Shown here piece by piece: positions 1 through 8,441 of a DNA stretch of 64,000 nucleotides (positions are counted from its first letter, which is position 1; each line of letters starts with the position of its first letter). The notes under the pieces were generated by a model that had not been told where the DNA came from, made no database searches, and worked only from the letters and a program-made list of their open reading frames with translations. The stretch comes from Mycobacterium sp. Aquia_213 (GTDB lineage: Bacteria > Actinomycetota > Actinomycetes > Mycobacteriales > Mycobacteriaceae). The DNA lies in the NCBI RefSeq assembly GCF_026625985.1, contig NZ_CP113116.1:3658001-3722000 (forward strand). The letters are read 5' to 3'. Both the position numbers and the translations under genes were made by a program.

Positions 1-640
1 CCTGCAGATGCTCACGCACGTCGAGATGGGTGACCTGCGCCGAGCCCAGCAGCGTGAGGTCGCTCATGTAGGCCAGCGCGCAGATGTGCAGCACCGGGTC
101 GTCCGGCAGCGGGTCGCGGTGACGAAACCAGACCTGCTGCTGAGATGCCTTGCCGGGCAACAACTCCAAACGATCGCGCGGCACGATGCAGACGTCCCAC
201 TCCTCGAACTGCTTGAAACCGGCATCGTCGAAAACCTTGATCGAGTCCAGCCCCGGCAGACCGTCGGGCGGGGGCGCGGCCGGCATCGCATCCTGGTGAT
301 GGGGGCCTTCCTGGTCGGCATGGAAAGAGGCTCCCATGCTGAAAATGATTTCCCCGTGCTGGATGGCGTTGACCCGCCTGGTGGCAAACGAGCCGCCGTC
401 GCGGGAGCGCTCGACGATGAAAACCGTTGGCTCCCTGGGGTCCCCGGGCCGCAGGAAGTAACCGTGCAACGAGTGCACCTGGTAACGCGGGTCGACGGTG
501 CGCACCGCCGACACCAGCGACTGGCCGGCCACATGACCGCCGAAGGTGCGCTGCAGAAATCCCGATTCCGGGCTGAAGGTGCTGCCCCGGTAAATGTTGA
601 CCTCGAGCTGCTCGAGATCGAGGATCTCTTCGATCGACAC
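1..640 (-). CDS. tesB2: acyl-CoA thioesterase II (partial, cut by window edge)
   Basis: Hydrolyses acyl-CoA to free fatty acid and CoA. The frame reads from a GTG at 640 (VSIEEILDLEQLEVN) and stays open to base 1, so about 213 codons of an expected ~280 are visible. It shows the TesB double-hotdog pattern: FLQRTFGGHVAGQSL near residue 28, and LHGYFLRPGD. The start lies 7 bp downstream of the pdxS stop, so the two are cotranscribed, as in M. tuberculosis Rv2606c-Rv2605c. The catalytic C-terminal Asp/Gln region lies largely outside the window. Identity rests on motif and synteny. Confidence 0.88.
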   Translation of the reverse strand, partial: MSIEEILDLEQLEVNIYRGSTFSPESGFLQRTFGGHVAGQSLVSAVRTVDPRYQVHSLHGYFLRPGDPREPTVFIVERSRDGGSFATRRVNAIQHGEIIFSMGASFHADQEGPHHQDAMPAAPPPDGLPGLDSIKVFDDAGFKQFEEWDVCIVPRDRLELLPGKASQQQVWFRHRDPLPDDPVLHICALAYMSDLTLLGSAQVTHLDVREHLQ

Positions 641-647
641 TGACGGT

Positions 648-1556
648 TTACCAGCCGCGCTCGGCCAGGCGGTGCGGCTCCGCGATCTGCTCGACGTTGA
701 TGCCCACCATCGCCTCGCCCAGGCCACGAGAAACCTTGGCCAGCACGTCCGGATCGTCGAAGAAGGTGGTGGCCTTGACGATCGCGGCGGCGCGCTGCGC
801 GGGATCACCGGACTTGAAGATGCCCGAGCCCACGAACACACCCTCGGCGCCGAGTTGCATCATCATGGCCGCATCGGCCGGAGTCGCGATCCCGCCTGCG
901 GTGAACAGAGTGACCGGAAGCTTGCCCGCCCGGGCCACCTCGACCACGAGCTCGTAGGGCGCTTGCAATTCCTTTGCCGCAACGAACAATTCGTCTTGCG
1001 CCAAGGACGTCAGGCGACGGATCTCACCACCGATGGCGCGCATGTGCGTGGTCGCGTTGGACACGTCACCGGTGCCGGCTTCGCCCTTGGACCGGATCAT
1101 GGCCGCGCCCTCGTTGATGCGCCGCAGTGCCTCACCGAGATTGGTCGCCCCGCACACGAACGGGACGGTGAACTTCCACTTGTCGATGTGGTGGGTGTAG
1201 TCGGCGGGGGTGAGCACCTCGGATTCGTCGACGTAATCCACGCCGAGGCTCTGCAGAATCTGCGCCTCGACGAAATGCCCGATGCGCGCCTTGGCCATCA
1301 CCGGAATGGTGACCGCGGCGATGATGCCCTCGATCATGTCCGGGTCGCTCATCCGCGACACCCCGCCCTGAGCGCGGATGTCGGCGGGTACTCGCTCCAG
1401 CGCCATGACCGCGACAGCGCCGGCGCCCTCCGCGATGCGGGCCTGCTCCGGGGTGACGACGTCCATAATGACGCCGCCCTTGAGCATCTCGGCCATGCCG
1501 CGCTTGACGCGCGCCGTTCCCGTCACTGCCTGGCTCGACTGTGCGCCGCTGTCCAC
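648..1556 (-). CDS. pdxS: pyridoxal 5'-phosphate synthase subunit PdxS (SnzP)
   Basis: Synthase subunit of the deoxyxylulose-independent vitamin B6 pathway. It condenses ribose 5-phosphate, glyceraldehyde 3-phosphate and ammonia (from PdxT) to PLP. 302 residues with near-identity to the family: KRGMAEMLKGGVIMDVV at the N-terminus, the catalytic-lysine segment AAMIRSKGEAGTGDV, and FTAGGIATPADAAM. I chose the GTG at 1556 because GGAGAGAAGG sits just upstream; an ATG at 1580 would add eight unconserved residues. It is cotranscribed with tesB2; pdxT, expected beyond tesB2, is outside the window. Confidence 0.96.
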   Translation of the reverse strand: MDSGAQSSQAVTGTARVKRGMAEMLKGGVIMDVVTPEQARIAEGAGAVAVMALERVPADIRAQGGVSRMSDPDMIEGIIAAVTIPVMAKARIGHFVEAQILQSLGVDYVDESEVLTPADYTHHIDKWKFTVPFVCGATNLGEALRRINEGAAMIRSKGEAGTGDVSNATTHMRAIGGEIRRLTSLAQDELFVAAKELQAPYELVVEVARAGKLPVTLFTAGGIATPADAAMMMQLGAEGVFVGSGIFKSGDPAQRAAAIVKATTFFDDPDVLAKVSRGLGEAMVGINVEQIAEPHRLAERGW

Positions 1557-1792
1557 TAGCCCCTTCTCTCCTCGAACCATCGCGCTTCCACTCTAGTGGT
1601 GAGTGACAACCGAGTTTTCCCGCCGTTTCCGATCAGTGTTCGACAGCTGTTCAATTGGTGGGTGCGGCGACAGCCACATTGTGCTACATATTGCGACAGC
1701 TATTTGCGCAGGCCGTAGCAGCTGGTGCGAATCAAAGGGGTGCCATCCCTGGTCACACCGGCAGTGGCGGTGGGCCGAGAAGAGGCTCGGAT

Positions 1793-2881
1793 ATGTTGCC
1801 GGATTTCGTGCTATTGCCGCCGGAAATCAATTCCGCGCGCATGTATGCCGGACCGCGCTCGGGAACTATCTGGGCAGCGGCGGCGGCCTGGGACGCATTG
1901 GCCGCTCAGCTGGCGGCAACGGCAAGCGCCTTCCAGTCGACGGTGTCGACGCTGACCGGCGGGGCGTGGCAGGGTCCGGCGTCGATGACGATGGCCTCGG
2001 CGGCCGCCCCGTATGTGCAGTGGTTGACCGGCACGTCGGCAAAGGCAGAGCTGGTGGCCGTCCAGGCCCGGGTATCGGCGGGTGCGTTCGAAACGGCGTT
2101 CACCGCCACGGTGCCCCCCGAGGTCGTCGCGGCCAATCGCGCCCTGCTGATGACGCTGATCGCGACCAACATCCTGGGGCAGAACACCGCGGCGATCGCG
2201 GCGACCGAGGCCGAGTACACCGAAATGTGGGCCCAGGATGTGGCGGCCATGACGGGCTACGACGCCGGCACCACCGCGGCCCAGGCCGGATGGACACCGT
2301 TCAGCGAGCCGCCGCTGACCCTGACGAGCCTGCCCACCCCGACGTACACGTCGTTCCTCGAGCAGCTGATCAACTCCGTGGTCAATTCGCTGGCCCAGCA
2401 GCTGACGAACCCGATGTCGCAGCTGCAGATGCTCTCGACGCCCGCCCAGTTCGCGATGCAACCCATGCAAATGGCGATGGGCCAGCTCATGTCCGGCGCC
2501 AATCCCCTGATGAGCGCTGCCGCCGGCGTCCCGGCGATCGATCCGGTGCTGGCGTCCACGGTCAGTCCGGGGGTGGGCGGTGGCGCGAGCGCGGCGCAGC
2601 TCACCGGCAGCGTGGCCTCGGCAGGTATGGGCCGGGCCGCCACGATTGGGCCGTTGTCGGTGCCCGCAACCTGGGCCAATGCCACGCCGGCCGCGCCCCA
2701 GGTTCCCGCCGCGACCGGGGTGGCTGGGGTGGCCGGGGCCGCGGCGGGCCCGGTATCGGCGAGTGTGGCCGCAACGTCGCCGCTGCCCTCGATGAACGTG
2801 CCCGGGCGATTGATGAGTGCCGTCACTCCGGCGGTCGCCGCGTCCCGCAAGGGTCTGGTGCCCCGCCCGGTGCTGGACTAG
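1793..2881 (+). CDS. PPE family protein, SVP subfamily
   Basis: Probable type VII-secreted protein. 362 residues, starting MLPDFVLLPPEIN with the PPE signature at residues 9-11. The WxG turn is GAWQGPAS near residue 60, and the SVP-subfamily motif GPLSVPATW lies in the C-terminal third, followed by an Ala/Pro/Val-rich tail. The upstream frame is open for 46 more codons, but only the ATG at 1793 gives a PPE N-terminus. It is followed 13 bp later by a PE gene, the reverse of the usual PE-then-PPE order, and the two are likely cotranscribed and co-secreted. Which ESX system is used cannot be seen. Confidence 0.93.
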   Translation: MLPDFVLLPPEINSARMYAGPRSGTIWAAAAAWDALAAQLAATASAFQSTVSTLTGGAWQGPASMTMASAAAPYVQWLTGTSAKAELVAVQARVSAGAFETAFTATVPPEVVAANRALLMTLIATNILGQNTAAIAATEAEYTEMWAQDVAAMTGYDAGTTAAQAGWTPFSEPPLTLTSLPTPTYTSFLEQLINSVVNSLAQQLTNPMSQLQMLSTPAQFAMQPMQMAMGQLMSGANPLMSAAAGVPAIDPVLASTVSPGVGGGASAAQLTGSVASAGMGRAATIGPLSVPATWANATPAAPQVPAATGVAGVAGAAAGPVSASVAATSPLPSMNVPGRLMSAVTPAVAASRKGLVPRPVLD

Positions 2882-2894
2882 CCAGGGCCGCCCG

Positions 2895-4094
2895 ATGGCA
2901 TACGTGATCACCGACCCCGACGCGATGGCCACGGCAGCCGACGAGTTGCAGAACATCGGTGCGTCGCTCGAAGCGACGAACGCGGCCGCGGCGGCTCCGA
3001 CGACGGGAGTGCTAGCGCCGGCTACGGATTCGGTATCGGTGCGCACCGCGGCATTCCTGGACGCGCAGGCGGCGCAGTATCAGGCGCTCAGCCAGCAGGC
3101 GGAACTGTTCCACAGCCAGTTCGTGCAGACCCTGATCGCCGCGAAGAACGCCTATGCCGAAACCGAGGTGTCCAACGCGGCCGCCATGCAGTCGACGTCG
3201 GGCCAAAACATCGCGCTGATCATGGGCGGCACCGGGAACCCGTCACCGGATCTCAACTACATGACGTCCATCGAACAGGCCTACCTCGCCCAGAACTACT
3301 CCGGCTACACCCTGATGAGTCTGCAAACGCCCGAACAGTTTTGGCCGGTGACCGGCATCAATGACGTCACCTTCGGCAGGTCTGTCTACCAAGGCTTCGC
3401 GATACTGAACAACGCGATACTCGAGCAAACCAATCTCGGCAATCACGTTGTCGTGGTTGGGTATTCGCAGAGCGCGACGATAGCGAGCCTGGAAATGCGC
3501 TATCTGCAGGCACTTCCGGCCATCCTACAGCCGCGTTCGGACTTACTGAACTTCATGTTGCTGGCCAACCCGAACAATCCGATGGGCGGCATTCTGACGC
3601 ACTTCATCCCCGGCTTCGGTACGTTTAACTGGCCGACACCGCTCACGACGTCCTATGCGACCTCGATTTTCACCTTGCAATACGACGCCGTCGCCGACTT
3701 CCCGATGCACCCGTTATGGCTTCCGTCGGACGTCAACGCGCTGTTCGGCTTCCTGAACCTGCACGGCACTGTGCCGTACCTGCCCGCGGCACAAGTCGCC
3801 AATGCCATCCCGAGCCAGATCGGCAACCTGAGCTTCTACTTCATGCCGACCGCGCAGCTACCGCTGCTGGATCCGCTGCGGATGCTGCCCATCCTGGGAA
3901 ATCCGTTGGCCGACTTGCTGCAGCCGTTCCTCAAGCCGATCGTCGACCTGGGCTACGCGCCCGGGTTCCTGCCGGCGCTCAACCCGGTCAGTGTTGCCGG
4001 CTACGTCAGTCAGGGTGCCGCGGCCGGAATCACGAACCCGCTGGTTGCCGGACTACCACCGCTGGCCTCCAACGCCATCGCGAGCGGGTTCTAA
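2895..4094 (+). CDS. PE protein with PE-PPE alpha/beta-hydrolase domain
   Basis: 399 residues. Residues 1-95 form a PE domain (MAYVITDPDAMATAADEL start). Residues ~105-350 form a PE-PPE (serine hydrolase) domain, with the nucleophile elbow GYSQSA centred on Ser191 and a plausible acid in YDAVADFP. Members of this domain family include cutinase-like esterases and lipases. Here the hydrolase rides on the PE module, whereas the M. tuberculosis gene at this locus (PPE42, Rv2608) carries it on a PPE module. It follows the PPE gene by 13 bp and ends one base from the convergent nudix gene. Confidence 0.92.
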   Translation: MAYVITDPDAMATAADELQNIGASLEATNAAAAAPTTGVLAPATDSVSVRTAAFLDAQAAQYQALSQQAELFHSQFVQTLIAAKNAYAETEVSNAAAMQSTSGQNIALIMGGTGNPSPDLNYMTSIEQAYLAQNYSGYTLMSLQTPEQFWPVTGINDVTFGRSVYQGFAILNNAILEQTNLGNHVVVVGYSQSATIASLEMRYLQALPAILQPRSDLLNFMLLANPNNPMGGILTHFIPGFGTFNWPTPLTTSYATSIFTLQYDAVADFPMHPLWLPSDVNALFGFLNLHGTVPYLPAAQVANAIPSQIGNLSFYFMPTAQLPLLDPLRMLPILGNPLADLLQPFLKPIVDLGYAPGFLPALNPVSVAGYVSQGAAAGITNPLVAGLPPLASNAIASGF

Positions 4095-4095
4095 C

Positions 4096-5136
4096 TCAGC
4101 GGATGGACTGCAGCTGGGGCAACCGGCCGGGTGCGTCGTTGTCGGCCACCGCGATCGCGTCGCCAAGCAGTTCGGACAACTGGCGCGGGTACACGGTCTG
4201 TCCCGCGGCCACCAACTCGGCGATGTCGTTGGCGTCGCACCAGCGGTGACAGTGGATGTAGCGACGTTCCAGCTCGGTTCGGCCCGTGCAGACCGGCTCG
4301 AAGCGCGTAGCGCGCCGCACGAAGAAGAACTCCTCGCTGTCGATCAGGGCGCCGTTGAATTCGAAGACCTCGTCGCGTCGCCAGATCGGCCCGAGCATCT
4401 CGGCCGCTGCCACCTGTAAACCGGTCTCTTCGGCCAACTCTCGCGCGGCGGCCACGGCCAACCGTTCGCCCGGGCGCACCTCCCCACCGACGGTGAACCA
4501 CCACCGCGGCGCCGATTCCTCGATCGCCGGATCCGAGCCGCAGAGCAACAGGACCGCGCCGGTCTCATCGAGCAACACCACCCGCGCCGAGGTCCGGTGT
4601 TTGGGCACCCCATGACCGGTGTACGCCAACGCGTGCGGTCGCTCAACGATCTCGAAATAGCTTGGCAGCGCGGCTGTTCCGCCAAGCCGAAGGGCGCGCA
4701 CCGGGCGCCGTGCGCCCAGCGCGAGGGTGTCGCGGACCGCGTCGTTGTGGAATCGGCGGGCCAGCAACACCCGGGCCTCGGCGTCGGACCACTCGGCGAT
4801 GAGACCGGCCGGCAGCGCCGCCGGGTCGACCATCGCCAGTGCCGCCGACAGCTCGTTTTCGGCGTTCTCCCGGGATTGACGGGGCGCCCGCTCGGCGGCG
4901 TCGGCCAAAGCGGCCAGCCGTCGGCCTTCGGCGGAGCCACCGTAAGCGTCGATCGCCACGGCACGCGCGACGACCGCACGCCGCGCCAGCGCGCTGTCGA
5001 GGGCCTGCCAGGACAGGTCGTAGCGAATGTTCAGTCGGTTCAGTCGGTGCGCTGTCTGCAGCGCCCAGACGCCGACCGCCGCCAATACGAGGATCAGCAC
5101 GATCAGCAGGGTGATGACGAGAAGCGGCCAAGCCAT
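4096..5136 (-). CDS. membrane-anchored Nudix hydrolase (Rv2609c-like)
   Basis: 346 residues. One N-terminal transmembrane helix (residues 3-26) is followed by a helical linker, and a Nudix domain occupies residues ~182-320. A complete Nudix box lies at 218-240 (GEVRPGE then RELAEETGL), so Mg-dependent cleavage of a nucleoside-diphosphate-linked substrate is expected; the substrate is unknown. Its ATG overlaps the pimA stop (ATGA), making it the last gene of the PIM operon. A link to recycling of a GDP-mannose or CDP-lipid by-product is inference from position only. Confidence 0.9.
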   Translation of the reverse strand: MAWPLLVITLLIVLILVLAAVGVWALQTAHRLNRLNIRYDLSWQALDSALARRAVVARAVAIDAYGGSAEGRRLAALADAAERAPRQSRENAENELSAALAMVDPAALPAGLIAEWSDAEARVLLARRFHNDAVRDTLALGARRPVRALRLGGTAALPSYFEIVERPHALAYTGHGVPKHRTSARVVLLDETGAVLLLCGSDPAIEESAPRWWFTVGGEVRPGERLAVAAARELAEETGLQVAAAEMLGPIWRRDEVFEFNGALIDSEEFFFVRRATRFEPVCTGRTELERRYIHCHRWCDANDIAELVAAGQTVYPRQLSELLGDAIAVADNDAPGRLPQLQSIR

Positions 5137-6260
5137 CAGCCGGCCACCTTGACCTTGACGCCCGAGCCGGCGACCGTCTCGTACACCCGCATGATCTGGC
5201 TGGCCACCACCGGCCAGTCGTAGCGGGCGACCGCTTCGCGGGCCGCGGCCACGTAACGTTCACGCAGCGCGTCGTTTTCGAGCATCTCGATCAGCCCGTC
5301 GGCCAGTCCGACGGCATCGCCGACCGGCACCAGCCGTCCGGCGTCGCCGTCGCGCAGCACGCGGCGGAACGCATCCAGGTCGCTGGCCACCACCGGCGTA
5401 CCCGCGGCCATCGCCTCCACCAGGACGATGCCGAAACTCTCGCCGCCGATGTTGGGCGCGCAGTAGACGTCCGCACTGCGCATCGCCGACGCCTTTCCGG
5501 CATCGTCAACCTGACCGAGGAAGCACATATGCTTCGCCAAAGATCCTGCTTCCGAACGCAATTCATCCTTGTCACCGTGGCCGACGATCAGCACCTGCAG
5601 GTCCGGAAAGCGTTCCACCACCCGCGGTAACGCCTCGAGCAGCACCTCCATGCCCTTGCGCGACTCGTCGAAGCGGCCCAAGAACAGCACCGTCTTGCCG
5701 GGCCGCGGATACCCGTCGAACCGGGGCGCCGAGGCCAGTGCGGCGACGTCGACCCCGTTGGGTATCTCGACCGCGTCGGTCCCGAGCGCCTCCATTTGCC
5801 AGCGCCGGGCCAGGTCGGACACCGCGATGCGGCCGACGATCTTTTCTTGCATGGGCCGCAGCAGGCCTTGAAAGACCGACAGCGTCAGCGATTTGGTGGT
5901 CGAGGTGTGAAAGGTGGCCACGATCGGGCCTTCGGCGATGTTCAGGGCCAGCATCGACAGGCTCGGCGCGTTGGGTTCGTGCAGGTGCAGGACGTCGAAA
6001 GCGCCTTCGGCAAGCCACTTCTTGACCTTGCGGTGGGTCGCCGGGCCGAACCGGAGCCGGGCCACCGAGCCGTTGTAAGGAATCGCGACGGCCTTGCCGG
6101 CGGAGACGACGTACTCGGGCAGCACGGCGTGCGGCGACGCCGGAGCCAGCACACTGACCTCATGCCCTTGGTCGCGCAACACCTCGGCCAGCTGCAAGAC
6201 GTGCGACTGCACCCCGCCCGGCACGTCGAACGAGTAGGGACAGACCATCCCGATCCGCAT
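5136..6260 (-). CDS. pimA: GDP-mannose:phosphatidylinositol alpha-mannosyltransferase PimA
   Basis: Transfers the first mannose from GDP-mannose to the 2-OH of myo-inositol in phosphatidylinositol on the cytosolic face of the membrane. 374 residues, GT4/GT-B fold. The N-terminal MRIGMVCPYSFDVPGGVQSH carries the GGV loop, ATFHTSTT carries the conserved His, and GRFDESRKG with the EX7E segment GGESFGIVLVE makes up the donor site. The start at 6260 overlaps the patA stop by 4 bp (ATGA). The frame is open further upstream, but that extension only shadows patA. Confidence 0.97.
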   Translation of the reverse strand: MRIGMVCPYSFDVPGGVQSHVLQLAEVLRDQGHEVSVLAPASPHAVLPEYVVSAGKAVAIPYNGSVARLRFGPATHRKVKKWLAEGAFDVLHLHEPNAPSLSMLALNIAEGPIVATFHTSTTKSLTLSVFQGLLRPMQEKIVGRIAVSDLARRWQMEALGTDAVEIPNGVDVAALASAPRFDGYPRPGKTVLFLGRFDESRKGMEVLLEALPRVVERFPDLQVLIVGHGDKDELRSEAGSLAKHMCFLGQVDDAGKASAMRSADVYCAPNIGGESFGIVLVEAMAAGTPVVASDLDAFRRVLRDGDAGRLVPVGDAVGLADGLIEMLENDALRERYVAAAREAVARYDWPVVASQIMRVYETVAGSGVKVKVAG

Positions 6261-7210
6261 CAGGCTTCCTTCAGCCAGGTGCGTCTGTCCTCGGAGAGGT
6301 CGGCCAGCCACTGCGGCTGCAGCATGTGCCAATCCTCGGGGTGGGCGGCGATGTTCTTGGTGAAATGATCGGCCAGCAACTGGGTGACGGTTCTGACATC
6401 CCCGCTGGAACAGTCCAGCGGCGGGGAAATGGAGACGGGCCAGCCGTCCGGCTCGTTCCAGCAATGCGCCGCGCACAGCGCCGCCCCGGTTTCGATCGCG
6501 AGCTTCGCCGGCCCGGCCGGCATCCGGGTGGGTTCGCCGAAGAAATCGACTTCGACACCGGTGCGGGTGAGATCGCGCTCGGCCATCAGGCACACCACCC
6601 GGTTGGCTCGCAGCCGCTCGCACAACACCTCGAAGGGGGGCCGGTCGCCGCCGGACAACGGCAGCACTTCAAAGCCGAGGCTTTCCCGATAGGCGATGAA
6701 ACGCCGGTACAGCGACTCGGGTTTGAGTCGTTCCGCGACAGTGGTGAAGGTGCCGCGGGTCTGCGCCAGCCACACCCCGGCCATGTCCCAGTTGCCGCTG
6801 TGCGGAAGGGCGAGCACCACTCCCCGGCCCGCGGCCAAGGCCGCGTCGATATTGTCGGCCCCCCGGAACGTCTCGTCGATCCGACGTGCCAGCACCCGGT
6901 GGTCCATCGTCGGCAGCCGGAAAGCCTCGCGCCAGTAGCGGCCGTAGGACGCCAGCGAGGCCCGCATCAGCGTGTCCGGCACCTGCGCGGGCGACACCCC
7001 GATGACCCTGGCCAGGTTCTTGCGCAGCTGGTCAGGGCCGCCGTTGCGCGCCGCGTAGCGGGCGCCGGCGTCGAATACGTTGCGCGCGGCGAACTCCGGT
7101 ACCGTTCGCACCGCCATCCAGCCGGCGGCATAGGCCCAGTCACTCGCGGTCCTGGTCAACAGGTCGCGCGGCGCCGTGAGGGCCTTCAGGCCGGCTGGAG
7201 TGGAGATCAC
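6260..7210 (-). CDS. patA: phosphatidylinositol mannoside acyltransferase PatA
   Basis: Acylates the 6-position of the 2-linked mannose of PIM1/PIM2 with palmitoyl-CoA at the inner membrane face. 316 residues, the same length as Rv2611c. Catalytic HX4D is HSGNWD (His137, Asp142), and the conserved acidic segment LMAERDLTRTGVEVDFFGEP follows near 209. The GTG at 7210 overlaps the pgsA1 stop in a GTGA junction, which fixes the start. Confidence 0.95.
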   Translation of the reverse strand: MISTPAGLKALTAPRDLLTRTASDWAYAAGWMAVRTVPEFAARNVFDAGARYAARNGGPDQLRKNLARVIGVSPAQVPDTLMRASLASYGRYWREAFRLPTMDHRVLARRIDETFRGADNIDAALAAGRGVVLALPHSGNWDMAGVWLAQTRGTFTTVAERLKPESLYRRFIAYRESLGFEVLPLSGGDRPPFEVLCERLRANRVVCLMAERDLTRTGVEVDFFGEPTRMPAGPAKLAIETGAALCAAHCWNEPDGWPVSISPPLDCSSGDVRTVTQLLADHFTKNIAAHPEDWHMLQPQWLADLSEDRRTWLKEA

Positions 7211-7872
7211 GGCGTGCCCGCTTCGCTGCTGCCCGGACTGGGCGGTAAGGGTTCGGCCGCGCCGGGCGACGTCCGCACCCTGTGCAACCGCTGCAGGCAG
7301 GTGACCACGCTGGCCGCCGCCAGCACCCACATCGCCACCGGCAGCGCCGGCGGCCAGGCGATGAACGGAAAGTCCGACACACCGGCGCCACCCAGCACGA
7401 TGATCAGCCGCTCCGGTCGTTCGATGATGCCGCCGTCACCGCACAGCCCGCTGGCCTCGGCCCGGGCCTTGATATAGGAGATCACCTGGGAGGTGACCAG
7501 GCAGATCAATGTCGCTGCCGCCAGCGGTTTGTCGTGCAGGCCAAAGACAATCCACCACAGCAGCCCGCCGAACACCGCGCCGTCGCTGATGCGGTCGCAT
7601 GACGCGTCCAGCACCGCACCGAAGCGGGTGCCACCGCCCCGCTCCCGCGCCATCGCGCCGTCGAGCATGTCGAATACCGCGAAGAACCAGACCACGCATG
7701 CGCCGGCGAACAGCTTGCCCATCGGGAAGAGCGTCAGCGCCCCCGCCACCGAGGCAACGGTGCCCAGGACGGTGACCGCATCCGGGGTGAGACCGATTCG
7801 CAGCGCCGCCCTGGCTGCCGGAGTGGTGAGCCGGGCGAACGCGGCCCGAGACAGGAAGGGCGCCTTACTCAC
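7207..7872 (-). CDS. pgsA1: phosphatidylinositol-phosphate synthase PgsA1
   Basis: Integral membrane CDP-alcohol phosphotransferase that joins CDP-diacylglycerol and inositol 1-phosphate to form PI-phosphate, the precursor of PI and the PIMs. 221 residues with several hydrophobic helices. The family signature D-x2-DG-x2-AR-x8-G-x3-D-x3-D is complete (Asp68, Asp71, Asp89, Asp93). Its GTG start overlaps the HIT gene stop (GTGA), and its own stop overlaps the patA start. The pgsA1-patA-pimA block is a classic mycobacterial order. Confidence 0.95.
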   Translation of the reverse strand: MSKAPFLSRAAFARLTTPAARAALRIGLTPDAVTVLGTVASVAGALTLFPMGKLFAGACVVWFFAVFDMLDGAMARERGGGTRFGAVLDASCDRISDGAVFGGLLWWIVFGLHDKPLAAATLICLVTSQVISYIKARAEASGLCGDGGIIERPERLIIVLGGAGVSDFPFIAWPPALPVAMWVLAAASVVTCLQRLHRVRTSPGAAEPLPPSPGSSEAGTP

Positions 7873-8441
7873 GACTGTTTAGCCCACTCCGTCGCGAGCA
7901 GCTGACGCGTTTCACGCAGCAACTGCGGGATCACCTTCGCGCCGCCGACGATCGTGATGAAGTTTGCGTCTCCGCCCCAGCGCGGCACCACATGCACATG
8001 CAAATGTTCGGCCAGCGACCCGCCCGCCGATGTCCCCAAATTCAGGCCGACGTTGAAGCCGTGCGGCCGCGACACGTTCTTGATCACCCGAATCGCCTTC
8101 TGGATGAAGGCCATTAGCTCCGCACTCTCGGCGTCGGTCAGGTCTTCGATCTCAGACAGCCGCCGGTAGGGCACCACCATCAGGTGCCCGGGGTTGTACG
8201 GGTAGAGGTTGAGCACGGCGTAGACGAGTTCACCGCGCGCGACCACCAAACCCTCTTCGTCGGGCAGTTGCGGAATGTCGGTGAACGGCTCCTCGGCTTT
8301 GCCGTTGTCGCGCTTCGTCGGCGCCTCGGCCAGATACGTCATCCGGTACGGGGTCCACAACCGCTGCAGGTGGTCAGCCTCGCCGACACCCCTGTCGAGA
8401 ATGGTGTCCTCGCCGCGATCGGCGCTGTCCTGCTCACCCAC
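7869..8441 (-). CDS. HIT-family AP4A phosphorylase (Rv2613c-like)
   Basis: 190 residues. The histidine triad is HLHVHVVP at 146-153, preceded by the NVGLNLGTSAGGS loop. Rv2613c, the orthologue by position and length, is described as a diadenosine tetraphosphate phosphorylase, so phosphorolysis of AP4A in the cytosol is the likely reaction. The GTG start overlaps the thrS stop by 8 bp. Pairing with an aminoacyl-tRNA synthetase makes sense, because synthetases generate AP4A as a side product. Confidence 0.92.
   Translation of the reverse strand: MGEQDSADRGEDTILDRGVGEADHLQRLWTPYRMTYLAEAPTKRDNGKAEEPFTDIPQLPDEEGLVVARGELVYAVLNLYPYNPGHLMVVPYRRLSEIEDLTDAESAELMAFIQKAIRVIKNVSRPHGFNVGLNLGTSAGGSLAEHLHVHVVPRWGGDANFITIVGGAKVIPQLLRETRQLLATEWAKQS

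Noticed and set aside
8..643. 211-codon plus-strand frame at the left edge
   Set aside because: The minus strand in the same interval reads as a clean TesB thioesterase with coupling to pdxS.
594..1559. 321-codon plus-strand frame over pdxS
   Set aside because: Antisense to a highly conserved pdxS; composition is that of a shadow.
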